Source: a virus
DNA length: 38,010 bases
IMG/VR virus record: IMGVR_UViG_3300048023_000602
Span: 1 to 38,010 of that record
Reading direction: 5' to 3' (one strand)
Positions 17,939 to 27,283 of the stretch are shown here, one piece after another. Within the stretch, counting starts at the first letter, position 1. Each line of letters opens with the position of its first letter. The notes beneath the pieces are model-generated. The model did no database searches and was not told the origin of the DNA. It worked only from the letters and a program-made list of their open reading frames with translations. The position numbers and the translations under genes are program-made.

Positions 17939-19471
17939 ATGGCAGCTCTACTTACTGATCAATTTAGAATTTTTTCTGCGAAAAAATTTATCAAATCATT
18001 GGAAGGACCAAATCCTAATGATAGTGATGATATTGCAGGAACTTCTCGCGACCGTTTATATTTGTTCATTGGGAGACCTCAACCCTGGGACAATGAGAAC
18101 TCACCACCTCAAGCGGTAGACTCTTTCGGAGAGTTTTCTGCGTCATATGATGATATGGTTTCTTTGAAGAGAGTTCTTGCAGCGGACACGGTGCAAGTTG
18201 TTCGTCGTATTGACTGGGTTTCACCTGAACAAACCACTGGTGGTTTAGGTTTCACCTATGACATGTATCGTCATGATTATTCCCCCAGTAAAACTGCTGC
18301 CTCTGGTGCTACCAAATTATATGATTCTGACTTTTATGTTGTAAATTCTCAATATCAAGTATATAAAGTAATTTACAATGGTACTTCCCCTTCTGATCCA
18401 AACGGCAAGCCTTCTACTGTTGAACCTACTGGTACTTCAACTTCCATTATTACCACTGGTGATGGTTATCGTTGGAAATATATGTATACGATTCCTGTTG
18501 CATCGGTCTTGAAATTCTTTTCAAATGACTATATGCCAGTCTTCACCAATGATGCTGTGAAGACTAATGCAGTATCTGGTGAAATCGACACTGTTGTTAT
18601 CAATGCGGCAGGTGCTGGTTATAACAATGGTACATATGATAACGTCGCTATCAATGGAGATGGCACTGGTGGTCGTGTTTCCATTGTTGTTGATGGTGGT
18701 AAAATTATTTCTGCTACCGTAACTTCTGGTGGTACTGGTTATACTTTTGGTAAAATCAGTGTTGACAACATTACTGGTATTGGTACAGGAACTAGTGCTC
18801 AAGTTGATGTCATCATTCCTCCTCCTAGTGGGCATGGTGCTGACGCAGTTGTTGAAACTGGCGCTTTCCGTGTGATGGTCAATGCCAAACTTTCTTATGA
18901 TGAGGGTGCGGGTGACTTCCCAATTGATAATGACTATCGCCGTATTGGTTTAATTACCAATCCTTTAAAGTTTGGTACGGCAGAACTTATTTCTGATTTG
19001 ACAGTTTCTGCTACAAAAGCAGTCATTTTTCCACCATCATTTCAAGGTAACTATGTTCCCGATGAAATTGTTACTCAAACAAGAGTTGTTGGTGGCACAA
19101 ACGTTACTGCTCGTGGTCGTGTTATTTCTTGGAATGCTACTACCAAGGTTCTGAAATATTATCAGAATGCTACAGATGGTATTTTCCCAGAAGTTACTGG
19201 TACGCAAAATGAATTTGATGGTTCTAACGTTATAAACGGTGCAACATCAGGTGCTGCTGGACAACCAGATACAAACTTCCCTGCTGTTCCTAATTCGTCT
19301 TCTAGGACAATCAACAATACCGAGTATGACTTGGGTATGAAGTTTAATAATGGATACGCAAAACCAGAAATTGAATCAAACAGCGGCGACGTTGTTTACA
19401 TAGATAATAGAAGGTCAATTAGTCGTGCAAACGACCAGGTAGAAGACATCAAAATCGTAATCGAATTCTAA
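17939..19471 (+). CDS. gp8: Baseplate wedge protein gp8
   Basis: This 510-residue protein is a T4 gp8 homologue; gp8 is part of the baseplate wedge. From memory it aligns along its length: LYLFIGRPQPWDNEN (T4 has ITFGRSEPWSSNEN); VVRRIDW (T4 IPRRDW); GDGYRWKYMYTIP at 174-186 (T4 GDGYVWEYLFEIP); RRIGLITNPL (T4 RQISIITNPL); and the C-terminus GDVVYIDNRRSI then DQVEDIKIVIEF (T4 GEMIYMENRPPI then DQTEEINILFTF). T4 gp8 is 334 residues. Much of the extra length is a GSGY-type insert at about 215-300 and a second insert at about 355-450 with FQGNYVPDEIV. The start follows a late promoter box. The stop overlaps the next start as TAATG, suggesting coupled translation. Confidence 0.93.
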   Translation: MAALLTDQFRIFSAKKFIKSLEGPNPNDSDDIAGTSRDRLYLFIGRPQPWDNENSPPQAVDSFGEFSASYDDMVSLKRVLAADTVQVVRRIDWVSPEQTTGGLGFTYDMYRHDYSPSKTAASGATKLYDSDFYVVNSQYQVYKVIYNGTSPSDPNGKPSTVEPTGTSTSIITTGDGYRWKYMYTIPVASVLKFFSNDYMPVFTNDAVKTNAVSGEIDTVVINAAGAGYNNGTYDNVAINGDGTGGRVSIVVDGGKIISATVTSGGTGYTFGKISVDNITGIGTGTSAQVDVIIPPPSGHGADAVVETGAFRVMVNAKLSYDEGAGDFPIDNDYRRIGLITNPLKFGTAELISDLTVSATKAVIFPPSFQGNYVPDEIVTQTRVVGGTNVTARGRVISWNATTKVLKYYQNATDGIFPEVTGTQNEFDGSNVINGATSGAAGQPDTNFPAVPNSSSRTINNTEYDLGMKFNNGYAKPEIESNSGDVVYIDNRRSISRANDQVEDIKIVIEF

Positions 19472-22400
19472 TGGCACAAAATACCAATCTTAACGTAACT
19501 CCTTATTACGACGATTTCGATAAGGATAAGAACTTTTATAAAGTTCTATTCCGTCCTGGATTTCCCATTCAGGCGAGAGAACTCACTACAATGCAGTCGG
19601 TTCTCCAGAATCAGGTGGAGAATGTAGGGCAACACTTATTCAAAGATGGCGCAATGGTCATCCCAGGTCAGGTAGGTTATGACCTAGGTGTTGATGCTAT
19701 CATGCTTCAAGAATCTTTTCTTGGTGCAGATGTTGAGTTGTATCGTACACAACTCGAAGGTAGAATTATTGAAGGTCTTACTACAGGTGTTAAGGCAAAA
19801 GTTCTCTTTAGTATTTCCGATACCGCTTCTGATAAGGGATATATCACGTTATATGTGAAGTATATTGAGTCTGGTGGAGATGGTGGAACCGTAGAAACTT
19901 TCCAAGATAACGAACAGTTAGTTACCGATAAAGAAATTACTTTTGGAACAACTCTGATTGAAATTGGATCTCCATTTGCACAACTTCTTCCTACTAACTC
20001 ACTTCAACAAGGTTCTGTTGCATATATTCAACCAGGTGTTTATTTCATCAGGGGATATTTTGTAGATATCTCATATCAGACAGTTCTTCTTGACCAATAT
20101 GGAACGACGCCAAAATATAGAATTGGTCTTGAAATTTTAGAATCTATTGTTACTCCTGAAGATGACTTATCACTCAATGATAATGCTGCAGGCACATCTA
20201 ATTATGCTGCTCCTGGTTCTCATCGATTCAGAATTACAGCAAACTTAATTAAGAAACTTCTTACAGATGAAGCAGATAAAGACTTCATCGAATTACTTCG
20301 TATTAATGGTAGTAAGGTTGAAAAACTTGTTGACCGTAGTGCATATGATGAGTTAGAAAAGTCTTTAGCTCTTAGAACATATGAAGAGTCTGGAGACTAT
20401 ACTGTTATTGATTTCAGCATAGAAATGCGTGAAAATCTGGATGATACTTTTAATAATGGTGTTTACTCTGCAGGTGATACTACCTCTAGTGGTGCAGTTC
20501 CAAGTGATGATTTATATTCTGTTGAAATTGGACCAGGTACTGCATATGTTAGAGGGTATAGAGTTAAAACACTTTCTCCAACATATATCGATCTCAGAAA
20601 ACCAAGAGATACTGACTCAGCACAAAATGTTATCTCTCCATTCACATTAGGTAATAAGTGTATAGTTAATAATGTTTATGGATTCTTAAACACTAGTGGT
20701 GCTACAATTTCTAATGCATATCAAACATTAGAACTTAGAGATACATTTACCGCAACTCCAGGTACGGCACAAGGTAATGTTGTTGGATATGCTAGATCCT
20801 GTGTATTAGAACATGTTGAAGACCCAGATAATACTTTTGGAACAGTAGATGATAGGTATGCTTTGCATGTCTTTGATATCCAAATGTTCACTATTTTAGA
20901 ATTAGCAAGCAATCAAACAATTTCTGCTGGTTCTTTATTAGTTGGTCTCAACACTGGAGCAAAGGGATATCTTGTTAATGGTGTTACCGCTGCCGATCAT
21001 ATTCAATTATATCAAGTCGAAGGTGTATTCCAAGAAGGTGAGGTTTTAACTTTAGATGGTCTGCAACTGGACACGATTGAGAAATCATATGTCTATCAGT
21101 TCTCAGATACAAGGCAATTTGTTGGTAGAGATGAAACTACTACTGCTGTAGAATTTACATCTGATGTTCTCCTTTTAGACGAAAAAACTGTTCAGGGTCA
21201 GACATTTACATACGATGCAACTGGTGCTGCTGAGAAAATTACTGGTCTGAATTCTAACTTTGCTGCAGATTTAAGATCTGGCGATAGAATCTTCTTCAAC
21301 ACTACAACCTTTGTTGATGTTGATTCTGTTACTCCCGCTGCATTATCAACATCCAATCCATCTACAATTTTTGATTTTGCTGACCAGGTAGTCAATGTAA
21401 CTCCTGGTTCTTCCGCTCCTACTGCTGGTGATTATACTGTTTTAACTAGAAAGAGAGCAAGACTAGATGGTCTTAACAATGCAAATCTCTTTACTAAATT
21501 AGCAAAACCGTATGTAAGTAGTATTTCTGACGAATCTATGATTGTCAGAAGAACGTTTGATTCTCAAACAGTTGCCTCCAACTCTATTTCAATCACTCTT
21601 CCTGAAAATGAGCAGTTTGAATCTATTAGTGAATCAAACTTTACCGTCACAGTATTAGCTGGTACTAGTGCTACTCATCCAGTTGGTGACCAGGTTACCA
21701 TTGATACTACTAATACTGGTGCCGTTGGATATACATCTTTTACTACTGCTGATAGAACTACACTTCAGGTTGATAATTTAACAAATATTACTTCTGTTAA
21801 AGTTACTGCAACAATCTCGAAGAATATCACTACTAGAAAAACAAAGTCTCCTGTTGAGATGTTTGTTTTAAAAGCAAATAAGACGATTCAAAATCTTGAT
21901 AAGCAAAACTATAATCTTGTTTATAGCAATTTATATGGAACAAGAATTGATGACCTTGATATTTCTTTAGGATTGACCGACGCATATAAACTTCATGCAG
22001 TATATGAGTCTTTAGATGATGATGATCCTGTTCTTCCATCTATCACTCTTGTAGAACCTGCATTCTTTGCTACAGGTACTATTGTTGGTGGAAGAACTTC
22101 TCTGGCTAGAGCAAGAGTTGTTGGATTCAATTCAAGCACTTTGAAATTGAGTATTGTCTACTTGGATGGAACATTCCAGGTTGGTGAAACTGTAACTGGT
22201 TTTGACAGCACTGGTGCTGGAATTAGTGCGATTATTAATGATTCTGTTGGTTCAATTGAACTTGGATCAAAAGTAATTACTGATAGATATGAATTACAAA
22301 CAGGTCAAACTGAGTTTCAATATGGAATTTCTAAACTAGTAAGACAGAAGGGTGTTGCAGCACCTATCAGAAAAATTAAAGTTGTTATTGATTACTATAA

Positions 22401-25400
22401 TCATTCTGCAACAGGAGACTACTTTGGAGGTCAGTCTTATCTGAATACCTCATATAAGGATGTTCCAATCTTTAACGGCAGATTCCTATCAGACTATCTT
22501 GATTTTAGACCTGGTGTAAAGAACCTTTATAGTGGTGCTGGTTCTGTGGCATCTCCTGCATATGTTAATTGTTCAACATTAGATTTCAAATCCAGAGTTT
22601 ATCCAACCTCAGGAACTCCTGGCGCAACATTATTTGATGTTCCTAAGATTGATAGTAACTTCCGCTGCGACTTTAGTTGGTATCTGGCAAGAATTGATAA
22701 ACTATTCCTCTCTCCAGATGGGGAGTTCAAAATTATTGTAGGTAAGTCTGAGGAGCAACCTTCAGAACCTGATGATTTACAAGAGGGGATGTTGTTGGCA
22801 ACTCTTCGTCATGCTCCATATGGATTTGAACCTGATGAAGATGTTATCATCACTAAGTCTGAAAATAGAAGATATACAATGAGGGACATTGGTACTCTTG
22901 AAACTAGACTTGACCAAGTTGAGTATTATACGTCTCTTAACATGCTTGAGAGTGATACTTTCAATGTAGAAATTACTGATGCTTCTGGTAAGAGTCGTTT
23001 GAAGAATGGTTTCATTGTAGATGATTTTAGCGACCACTCCAAGTCTGCTACTGATTCTGTAGACTTCTCAGCATCTTTGGACTTTTCGGACGGAATTGCT
23101 AGAGCTTCGCATTACACAACTTCTGTTCCTCTAGAAGTTAGTGATACGTTATCCTTAAATTATCAGAGAACTGGTTCTACTGGCACTGATGATGAAGGTG
23201 CAATTATCACCCTTCCTTATGTTGAAGATACTTTAATTGAGCAACCATATGCTTCTCGTGTTGAAAACGTTAACCCTTTCAATGTGTTTGCATATATCGG
23301 TAATATTACTCTTGACCCAGCATCAGATGACTGGGTAGATACAAAGCGTCTCCCAACCAAAGTTACTAATATTGAAGGTAACTTCCAAGCAACAAGACAA
23401 CGGTTAAATGCAACTGGTAGAGGGGGTTTTGGACCCATTCAATGGGGTTCTTGGAGAACAAATTGGTCTGGTACAAGAAGAAGATCAAGAACACAAAACG
23501 TCGGCCGTCGTTCTGATTGGGGTAGAGGTCGTGCTACTGACAGAATTACAACTATCCAAACTACAAGAAGACAAACTAGAACAGGAATTAGATCTAGAGT
23601 TGTTCCTAGAATTGATAGACAGTCTCTCGGTGATAGTGTTGTTTCTACCACATCTATTAACTGGATGCGTTCTAGAAACGTCCGTATTACTGCGGAAAGA
23701 ATGAAACCCAGAACAAGATTCTACATCTTCTTTGATAGAAAGATTATTAATGATTATGTAACTCCAAAGGTTATTGAGGTTATTAAAGATCCAGCAGTTG
23801 ACAACAGAACAAACTCGATTCCATTTGTTCCTGGTGAGACTATTACTGGTCTTAAGAGTAAGTGTAAGTTTAAGTGCCTTAAACCAGATAGTTGGTATAA
23901 GGGTTATAACCCGTATGATGATTCAGATCTTCCTACTTCATATTCTTCCAATACAAACTTTGTTAACCATAATGTTTGGGCGCTGGCAATGCGTAATGGT
24001 AAGAATGCTAAGTACTATGGAAATATGGAAGTCGGTGAAGTTCTTAGAGGAAAGTCTGGTGCTAAAGCGGTTGTAAAAGACCGTAGACATATTACTGACC
24101 GTTTTGGAGCATATAGAGGTAATTTCTTTATTCCAGAACCAATCAAGAACGTCAATCCTCGTTGGAAGACTGGTACAAGAACTCTTCGTATGACATCTCA
24201 AGCAGATGATACAAGAATTCCAGGTGCAGTTGCGTCTTCTGGAGAAGTTGAATTTACAGCAGCGGGAACTTTACAGAGAGTTCGCGAAAATGTAGTTGCT
24301 GTACGTAATGCTGATATTGTTCGCGACACAGTTACTCAAAGGAGAACTGTTCGGACAACTAGAACAGAGACTCGTCAAGTTGGTTGGTGGGACCCTCTCG
24401 CACAATCTTTCATTAATGATATTCCTGGTGGTATATTTGTTACCTCTGTAGAAATTTATTTCTTTGCTACAGATAGCACAATTCCAATCTCCATGCAGAT
24501 TAGAACAATGGAAAATGGATATCCTACTACTGCGATTCTTCCATTCTCTGATGTTACTATTAATCCAACTGATATTCAAACCTCTGAATCTGCTGCTATT
24601 CCTACTAAGTTTACATTTAGAGCACCTGTTTATATTCCACAATCCCAAGAACATTGTTTTGTTCTTTTCTCGGACTCAAATGAATATCAGGTTTGGATCT
24701 CTAGAATGGGAGAACTTGAAATTGGTGGAGATAGAACTATTTCTGAGCAACCTTATGCGGGTGTCTTGTTTAAGTCGCAAAACGCAACTACCTGGACTGC
24801 TGACCAGTATGAGGATATGAAGTTTAAACTCAATAGAGCAGTATTTGATACTACTGTGAATAGTAGAGTTACATTTAACAATGCTGATTTACTTCCTGGT
24901 AATGGTGGATATGCAGAACTTCCTGTAGATTCTATTCAGACCTTCCAACCTCAATTACAGTTGGTAATGAACTCTCAAACATTACCATTTACGATTGGTG
25001 CTCGTATCTATCAGAAGACCACACTTGCTGAGGGTACAGTTGTTAAGGTTGAAGATAGTCTTGCAGGAAAACTGGTAACTATTACTGATATTAGTGGAAA
25101 CTGGGTTGCTGGTTCTTCTACTGGTGGTGCTATTACAAACCGTGTAGTGTCTTCAAAGACAACTGCTACTGTTGTTGTAACTGGTGCATCTGGCGACTTT
25201 ATTGTTGGTGAAACGGTTACAGGTGACTCTTCTTTAGCACCTACTGGAGAAGTGGTAACTTGGGACAGTGGAACAAATACTTTAACGCTTCGTTATGTAT
25301 CTATTAATTTTGATGATACAACGCCAGAAACTATCACTGGTTCTCAGTCTGCTAAAACTGCCTCAATTTCTACTACTGTTGCTCCTGTTTATTCTGGAGA

Positions 25401-26742
25401 CGCTGTTGAAACAGGTGCTGTTAGTGATTCATTCCCAAGTACAACCCCAACATATACAACATCTGAAAGAAGACTTCGTGTAATTCACACGAACCATGGT
25501 ATGCATAGTTTGAGTAATAATGTTTCGATTGCTGGTGTAACGAGTGAAGTAAGTTCTACCCTTCTATCTTCCTCCATCTCAGCAACAGATACTACTATTA
25601 ATGTGAATGATGCTACTGCTTTCCATACTATTATCAATGGTTCTGCAGTTAGTAGCAGTAATGTTGGTTACATTAGAGTTTATAATACTGGTCCTTCAGG
25701 AGAAATTGGTATAGACTTCCCATTAGATTTTGAGGGAGATCCATTTGAAATCATGTCTTATGAAGCAATTAGCAGTGATGGTAAGACTATTACAATTACT
25801 GAGAGAGGTCTTGATGGGACAACAGCAGATTCTTTCTCTGATGAGTCTGTCGTAGAGTGTTATAATCTTGATGGCATTCCTCTAACAGAAGTTAACAAAA
25901 CTCATACTGCTATTTTAAATCCAACTCTTGATACATATGATGTTGCAACAACTTCCATCGCTTCTAGAGGAATCAGATCTGGTGGTGAAGGTGTACAGGC
26001 TACGCAAAACGTTCAATATGAGCAATTTGCACCTCAGATTCAGAAGATGCTTCTTCCTGGTACAAATGTTACCGCAAGAGTTAATACTGTTACGGGCACA
26101 TCAATCAATGATGGTGTTAATCTGAATCAAGCATCCTTCTCAAATACTGGAGAGTTTTACGATATTCTCTTAGATGAGGATAACTACTTCAATACTCCTC
26201 AGATTATTTGTTCTAATATTAACGAATCCTCAGAATTGTCTGGTGCAAAGTCGTTTAGAATGGATCTTATACTTACTAGTGAAACCGATAACGTCTCACC
26301 AGTTATTGACCTTGATAGATTCTCGTTGCTAACAACAACAAATAGAATCAACAAACCGTCAAACGCCAATGCAGCACTTGTTTCTGTTGGTGATGAGCAT
26401 GAGGCATGTTACATCACTAAGGTTGCTACTCTAACAAATCCATCGGGTTCTATCAAGTTACTCTTTGCGGCTCAACGCCCACCAGATACTCTGATTAAAC
26501 CACTATATAGAGTGTTGCCAACTGGTTCTAGCGATCCAATTGAATCTTTCGGTTGGACATATTTCCCAGTAGATGATGCAACAATCCCTGCAACGAACGA
26601 AGAAGGATTCTTTGAGGATTATGAATATGAAGTTGCAGGATTAGATTTCCAGCAATATCAGATTAAAGTCCTTCTCATCTCCCAAAACCAGGCAGATGTT
26701 CCTCAACTTCAAGACTTTAGAGCAATTGCACTCGCTATCTAA
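19471..26742 (+). CDS. Large virion structural protein of the DUF4815 type, 2423 residues
   Basis: It starts inside the gp8 stop (TAATG). The N-terminus (NVTPYYDDFDKDKNFYKVLF, then PIQARELTTMQSVLQNQ) is the typical opening of DUF4815 proteins, found in large phage structural proteins. Later landmarks: DVPIFNGRFLSDYLDFRP (about 1005-1025); an Arg-rich stretch at about 1308-1400 with GRGGFG, GTRRRSRTQ and TTRRQTRTG; WWDPLAQSF from W1639; and SEQPYAGVLFKSQ from 1758. Near the C-terminus are beta modules shared with other proteins here (FIVGETVTG; HGMHSLSNNVSIAG; ITERGLDGTTADSF). No enzyme motif was seen. It lies where T4 has genes 9-11, so a baseplate or long-tail-fibre connection role is inferred. 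I did not recognise it as a direct T4 homologue. Confidence 0.8.
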   Translation: MAQNTNLNVTPYYDDFDKDKNFYKVLFRPGFPIQARELTTMQSVLQNQVENVGQHLFKDGAMVIPGQVGYDLGVDAIMLQESFLGADVELYRTQLEGRIIEGLTTGVKAKVLFSISDTASDKGYITLYVKYIESGGDGGTVETFQDNEQLVTDKEITFGTTLIEIGSPFAQLLPTNSLQQGSVAYIQPGVYFIRGYFVDISYQTVLLDQYGTTPKYRIGLEILESIVTPEDDLSLNDNAAGTSNYAAPGSHRFRITANLIKKLLTDEADKDFIELLRINGSKVEKLVDRSAYDELEKSLALRTYEESGDYTVIDFSIEMRENLDDTFNNGVYSAGDTTSSGAVPSDDLYSVEIGPGTAYVRGYRVKTLSPTYIDLRKPRDTDSAQNVISPFTLGNKCIVNNVYGFLNTSGATISNAYQTLELRDTFTATPGTAQGNVVGYARSCVLEHVEDPDNTFGTVDDRYALHVFDIQMFTILELASNQTISAGSLLVGLNTGAKGYLVNGVTAADHIQLYQVEGVFQEGEVLTLDGLQLDTIEKSYVYQFSDTRQFVGRDETTTAVEFTSDVLLLDEKTVQGQTFTYDATGAAEKITGLNSNFAADLRSGDRIFFNTTTFVDVDSVTPAALSTSNPSTIFDFADQVVNVTPGSSAPTAGDYTVLTRKRARLDGLNNANLFTKLAKPYVSSISDESMIVRRTFDSQTVASNSISITLPENEQFESISESNFTVTVLAGTSATHPVGDQVTIDTTNTGAVGYTSFTTADRTTLQVDNLTNITSVKVTATISKNITTRKTKSPVEMFVLKANKTIQNLDKQNYNLVYSNLYGTRIDDLDISLGLTDAYKLHAVYESLDDDDPVLPSITLVEPAFFATGTIVGGRTSLARARVVGFNSSTLKLSIVYLDGTFQVGETVTGFDSTGAGISAIINDSVGSIELGSKVITDRYELQTGQTEFQYGISKLVRQKGVAAPIRKIKVVIDYYNHSATGDYFGGQSYLNTSYKDVPIFNGRFLSDYLDFRPGVKNLYSGAGSVASPAYVNCSTLDFKSRVYPTSGTPGATLFDVPKIDSNFRCDFSWYLARIDKLFLSPDGEFKIIVGKSEEQPSEPDDLQEGMLLATLRHAPYGFEPDEDVIITKSENRRYTMRDIGTLETRLDQVEYYTSLNMLESDTFNVEITDASGKSRLKNGFIVDDFSDHSKSATDSVDFSASLDFSDGIARASHYTTSVPLEVSDTLSLNYQRTGSTGTDDEGAIITLPYVEDTLIEQPYASRVENVNPFNVFAYIGNITLDPASDDWVDTKRLPTKVTNIEGNFQATRQRLNATGRGGFGPIQWGSWRTNWSGTRRRSRTQNVGRRSDWGRGRATDRITTIQTTRRQTRTGIRSRVVPRIDRQSLGDSVVSTTSINWMRSRNVRITAERMKPRTRFYIFFDRKIINDYVTPKVIEVIKDPAVDNRTNSIPFVPGETITGLKSKCKFKCLKPDSWYKGYNPYDDSDLPTSYSSNTNFVNHNVWALAMRNGKNAKYYGNMEVGEVLRGKSGAKAVVKDRRHITDRFGAYRGNFFIPEPIKNVNPRWKTGTRTLRMTSQADDTRIPGAVASSGEVEFTAAGTLQRVRENVVAVRNADIVRDTVTQRRTVRTTRTETRQVGWWDPLAQSFINDIPGGIFVTSVEIYFFATDSTIPISMQIRTMENGYPTTAILPFSDVTINPTDIQTSESAAIPTKFTFRAPVYIPQSQEHCFVLFSDSNEYQVWISRMGELEIGGDRTISEQPYAGVLFKSQNATTWTADQYEDMKFKLNRAVFDTTVNSRVTFNNADLLPGNGGYAELPVDSIQTFQPQLQLVMNSQTLPFTIGARIYQKTTLAEGTVVKVEDSLAGKLVTITDISGNWVAGSSTGGAITNRVVSSKTTATVVVTGASGDFIVGETVTGDSSLAPTGEVVTWDSGTNTLTLRYVSINFDDTTPETITGSQSAKTASISTTVAPVYSGDAVETGAVSDSFPSTTPTYTTSERRLRVIHTNHGMHSLSNNVSIAGVTSEVSSTLLSSSISATDTTINVNDATAFHTIINGSAVSSSNVGYIRVYNTGPSGEIGIDFPLDFEGDPFEIMSYEAISSDGKTITITERGLDGTTADSFSDESVVECYNLDGIPLTEVNKTHTAILNPTLDTYDVATTSIASRGIRSGGEGVQATQNVQYEQFAPQIQKMLLPGTNVTARVNTVTGTSINDGVNLNQASFSNTGEFYDILLDEDNYFNTPQIICSNINESSELSGAKSFRMDLILTSETDNVSPVIDLDRFSLLTTTNRINKPSNANAALVSVGDEHEACYITKVATLTNPSGSIKLLFAAQRPPDTLIKPLYRVLPTGSSDPIESFGWTYFPVDDATIPATNEEGFFEDYEYEVAGLDFQQYQIKVLLISQNQADVPQLQDFRAIALAI

Positions 26743-26744
26743 TT

Positions 26745-26978
26745 ATGAAAATCCCGATTACAGATGCAGAAGGTTGGTATAAAGATTCCCAGGCTGGTTC
26801 TATCGAGTGTGGGAGTACTTCTGAATATCAGAAGTATATGGCAGGTATTCGTGCTGAAGAACGGGATAAAATGAAAATGCAGGCTTTACAAAATGAAGTT
26901 TCTGAGTTAAAATCTGATATGAGTGACATCAAATCACTCTTACTAACGTTAGTCCAAACCACTAAAAAAACATCATGA
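26745..26978 (+). CDS. Small coiled-coil protein, unknown function
   Basis: This 77-residue protein begins two bases after the preceding stop (TAATTATG) and ends overlapping the next start (ATGA). The first 30 residues include ITDAEGWYKD and a short Gly/Ser/Cys segment. From about residue 36 on, the sequence is a charged heptad-like helix (EERDKMKMQALQNEVSEL, then SDMSDIKSLLLTLV), so a coiled coil is likely. I do not recognise a family. The tight spacing means it is probably translated with its neighbours as a late gene. A structural or assembly-helper role is a guess from context. Confidence 0.7.
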   Translation: MKIPITDAEGWYKDSQAGSIECGSTSEYQKYMAGIRAEERDKMKMQALQNEVSELKSDMSDIKSLLLTLVQTTKKTS

Positions 26979-27205
26979 CTATTGAACAAGTCCCTCAAAC
27001 TGATATGCTCACTCAGTTCAAAGAGCGTTTTCAGACATTGATTGCCGAGAATCAACAACTCGCTGCAAAAATTAAAGAGAATGAAACAACTGCTTTGAAA
27101 TTGCAGGGGGCTATTGAAACACTGGAGTATTACAATCCAGAAACTATGTCAGCACCTCCTGAAGAGGGTGTAGAAGAAGAAACTGCAGTAGAAGCAGCAG
27201 AATAA
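26975..27205 (+). CDS. Small coiled-coil protein with acidic tail, unknown function
   Basis: This 76-residue protein starts in the ATGA overlap with the previous small gene. Residues 10-50 form a strongly predicted helix (LTQFKERFQTLIAENQQL, then KIKENETTALKLQGAIETLE). A Pro-containing, Glu/Ala-rich acidic tail follows (APPEEGVEEETAVEAAE). Together with its partner it makes a pair of short coiled-coil proteins ahead of the terminator and tail-fibre gene. No family was recognised. In T4, small chaperones help fibre assembly, but there is no sequence match to them that I can see. Confidence 0.7.
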   Translation: MTIEQVPQTDMLTQFKERFQTLIAENQQLAAKIKENETTALKLQGAIETLEYYNPETMSAPPEEGVEEETAVEAAE

Positions 27206-27206
27206 C

Positions 27207-27231
27207 AAAAAGGGGCAACGTCCCCTTTTTT
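27207..27231 (+). terminator. Rho-independent terminator
   Basis: A perfect nine-base stem (AAAAAGGGG at 27207-27215 with CCCCTTTTT at 27222-27230) encloses the six-base loop CAACGT and is followed by further T. It begins two bases after the stop of the second small coiled-coil gene. It is the only clear intrinsic terminator I find in the window. Confidence 0.9.
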
Positions 27232-27237
27232 ATTACG

Positions 27238-27245
27238 CATAAATA
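27238..27245 (+). promoter_or_regulatory. Putative late promoter core CATAAATA
   Basis: This NATAAATA match is seven bases past the terminator and 38 bases before the tail-fibre ATG at 27284. The terminator-promoter pair suggests the fibre gene starts a separate late transcription unit. Confidence 0.7.
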
Positions 27246-27283
27246 ACTTGGAAGCATAATCTCAATCGAGTTGTCTGTAAACA

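Noticed and set aside
26700-27000. Programmed frameshift joining the 2423-residue gene to the small coiled-coil genes
   Set aside because: The gaps and overlaps (TAATTATG, ATGA) are ordinary start-stop junctions, and no slippery heptamer with a following structure was seen.
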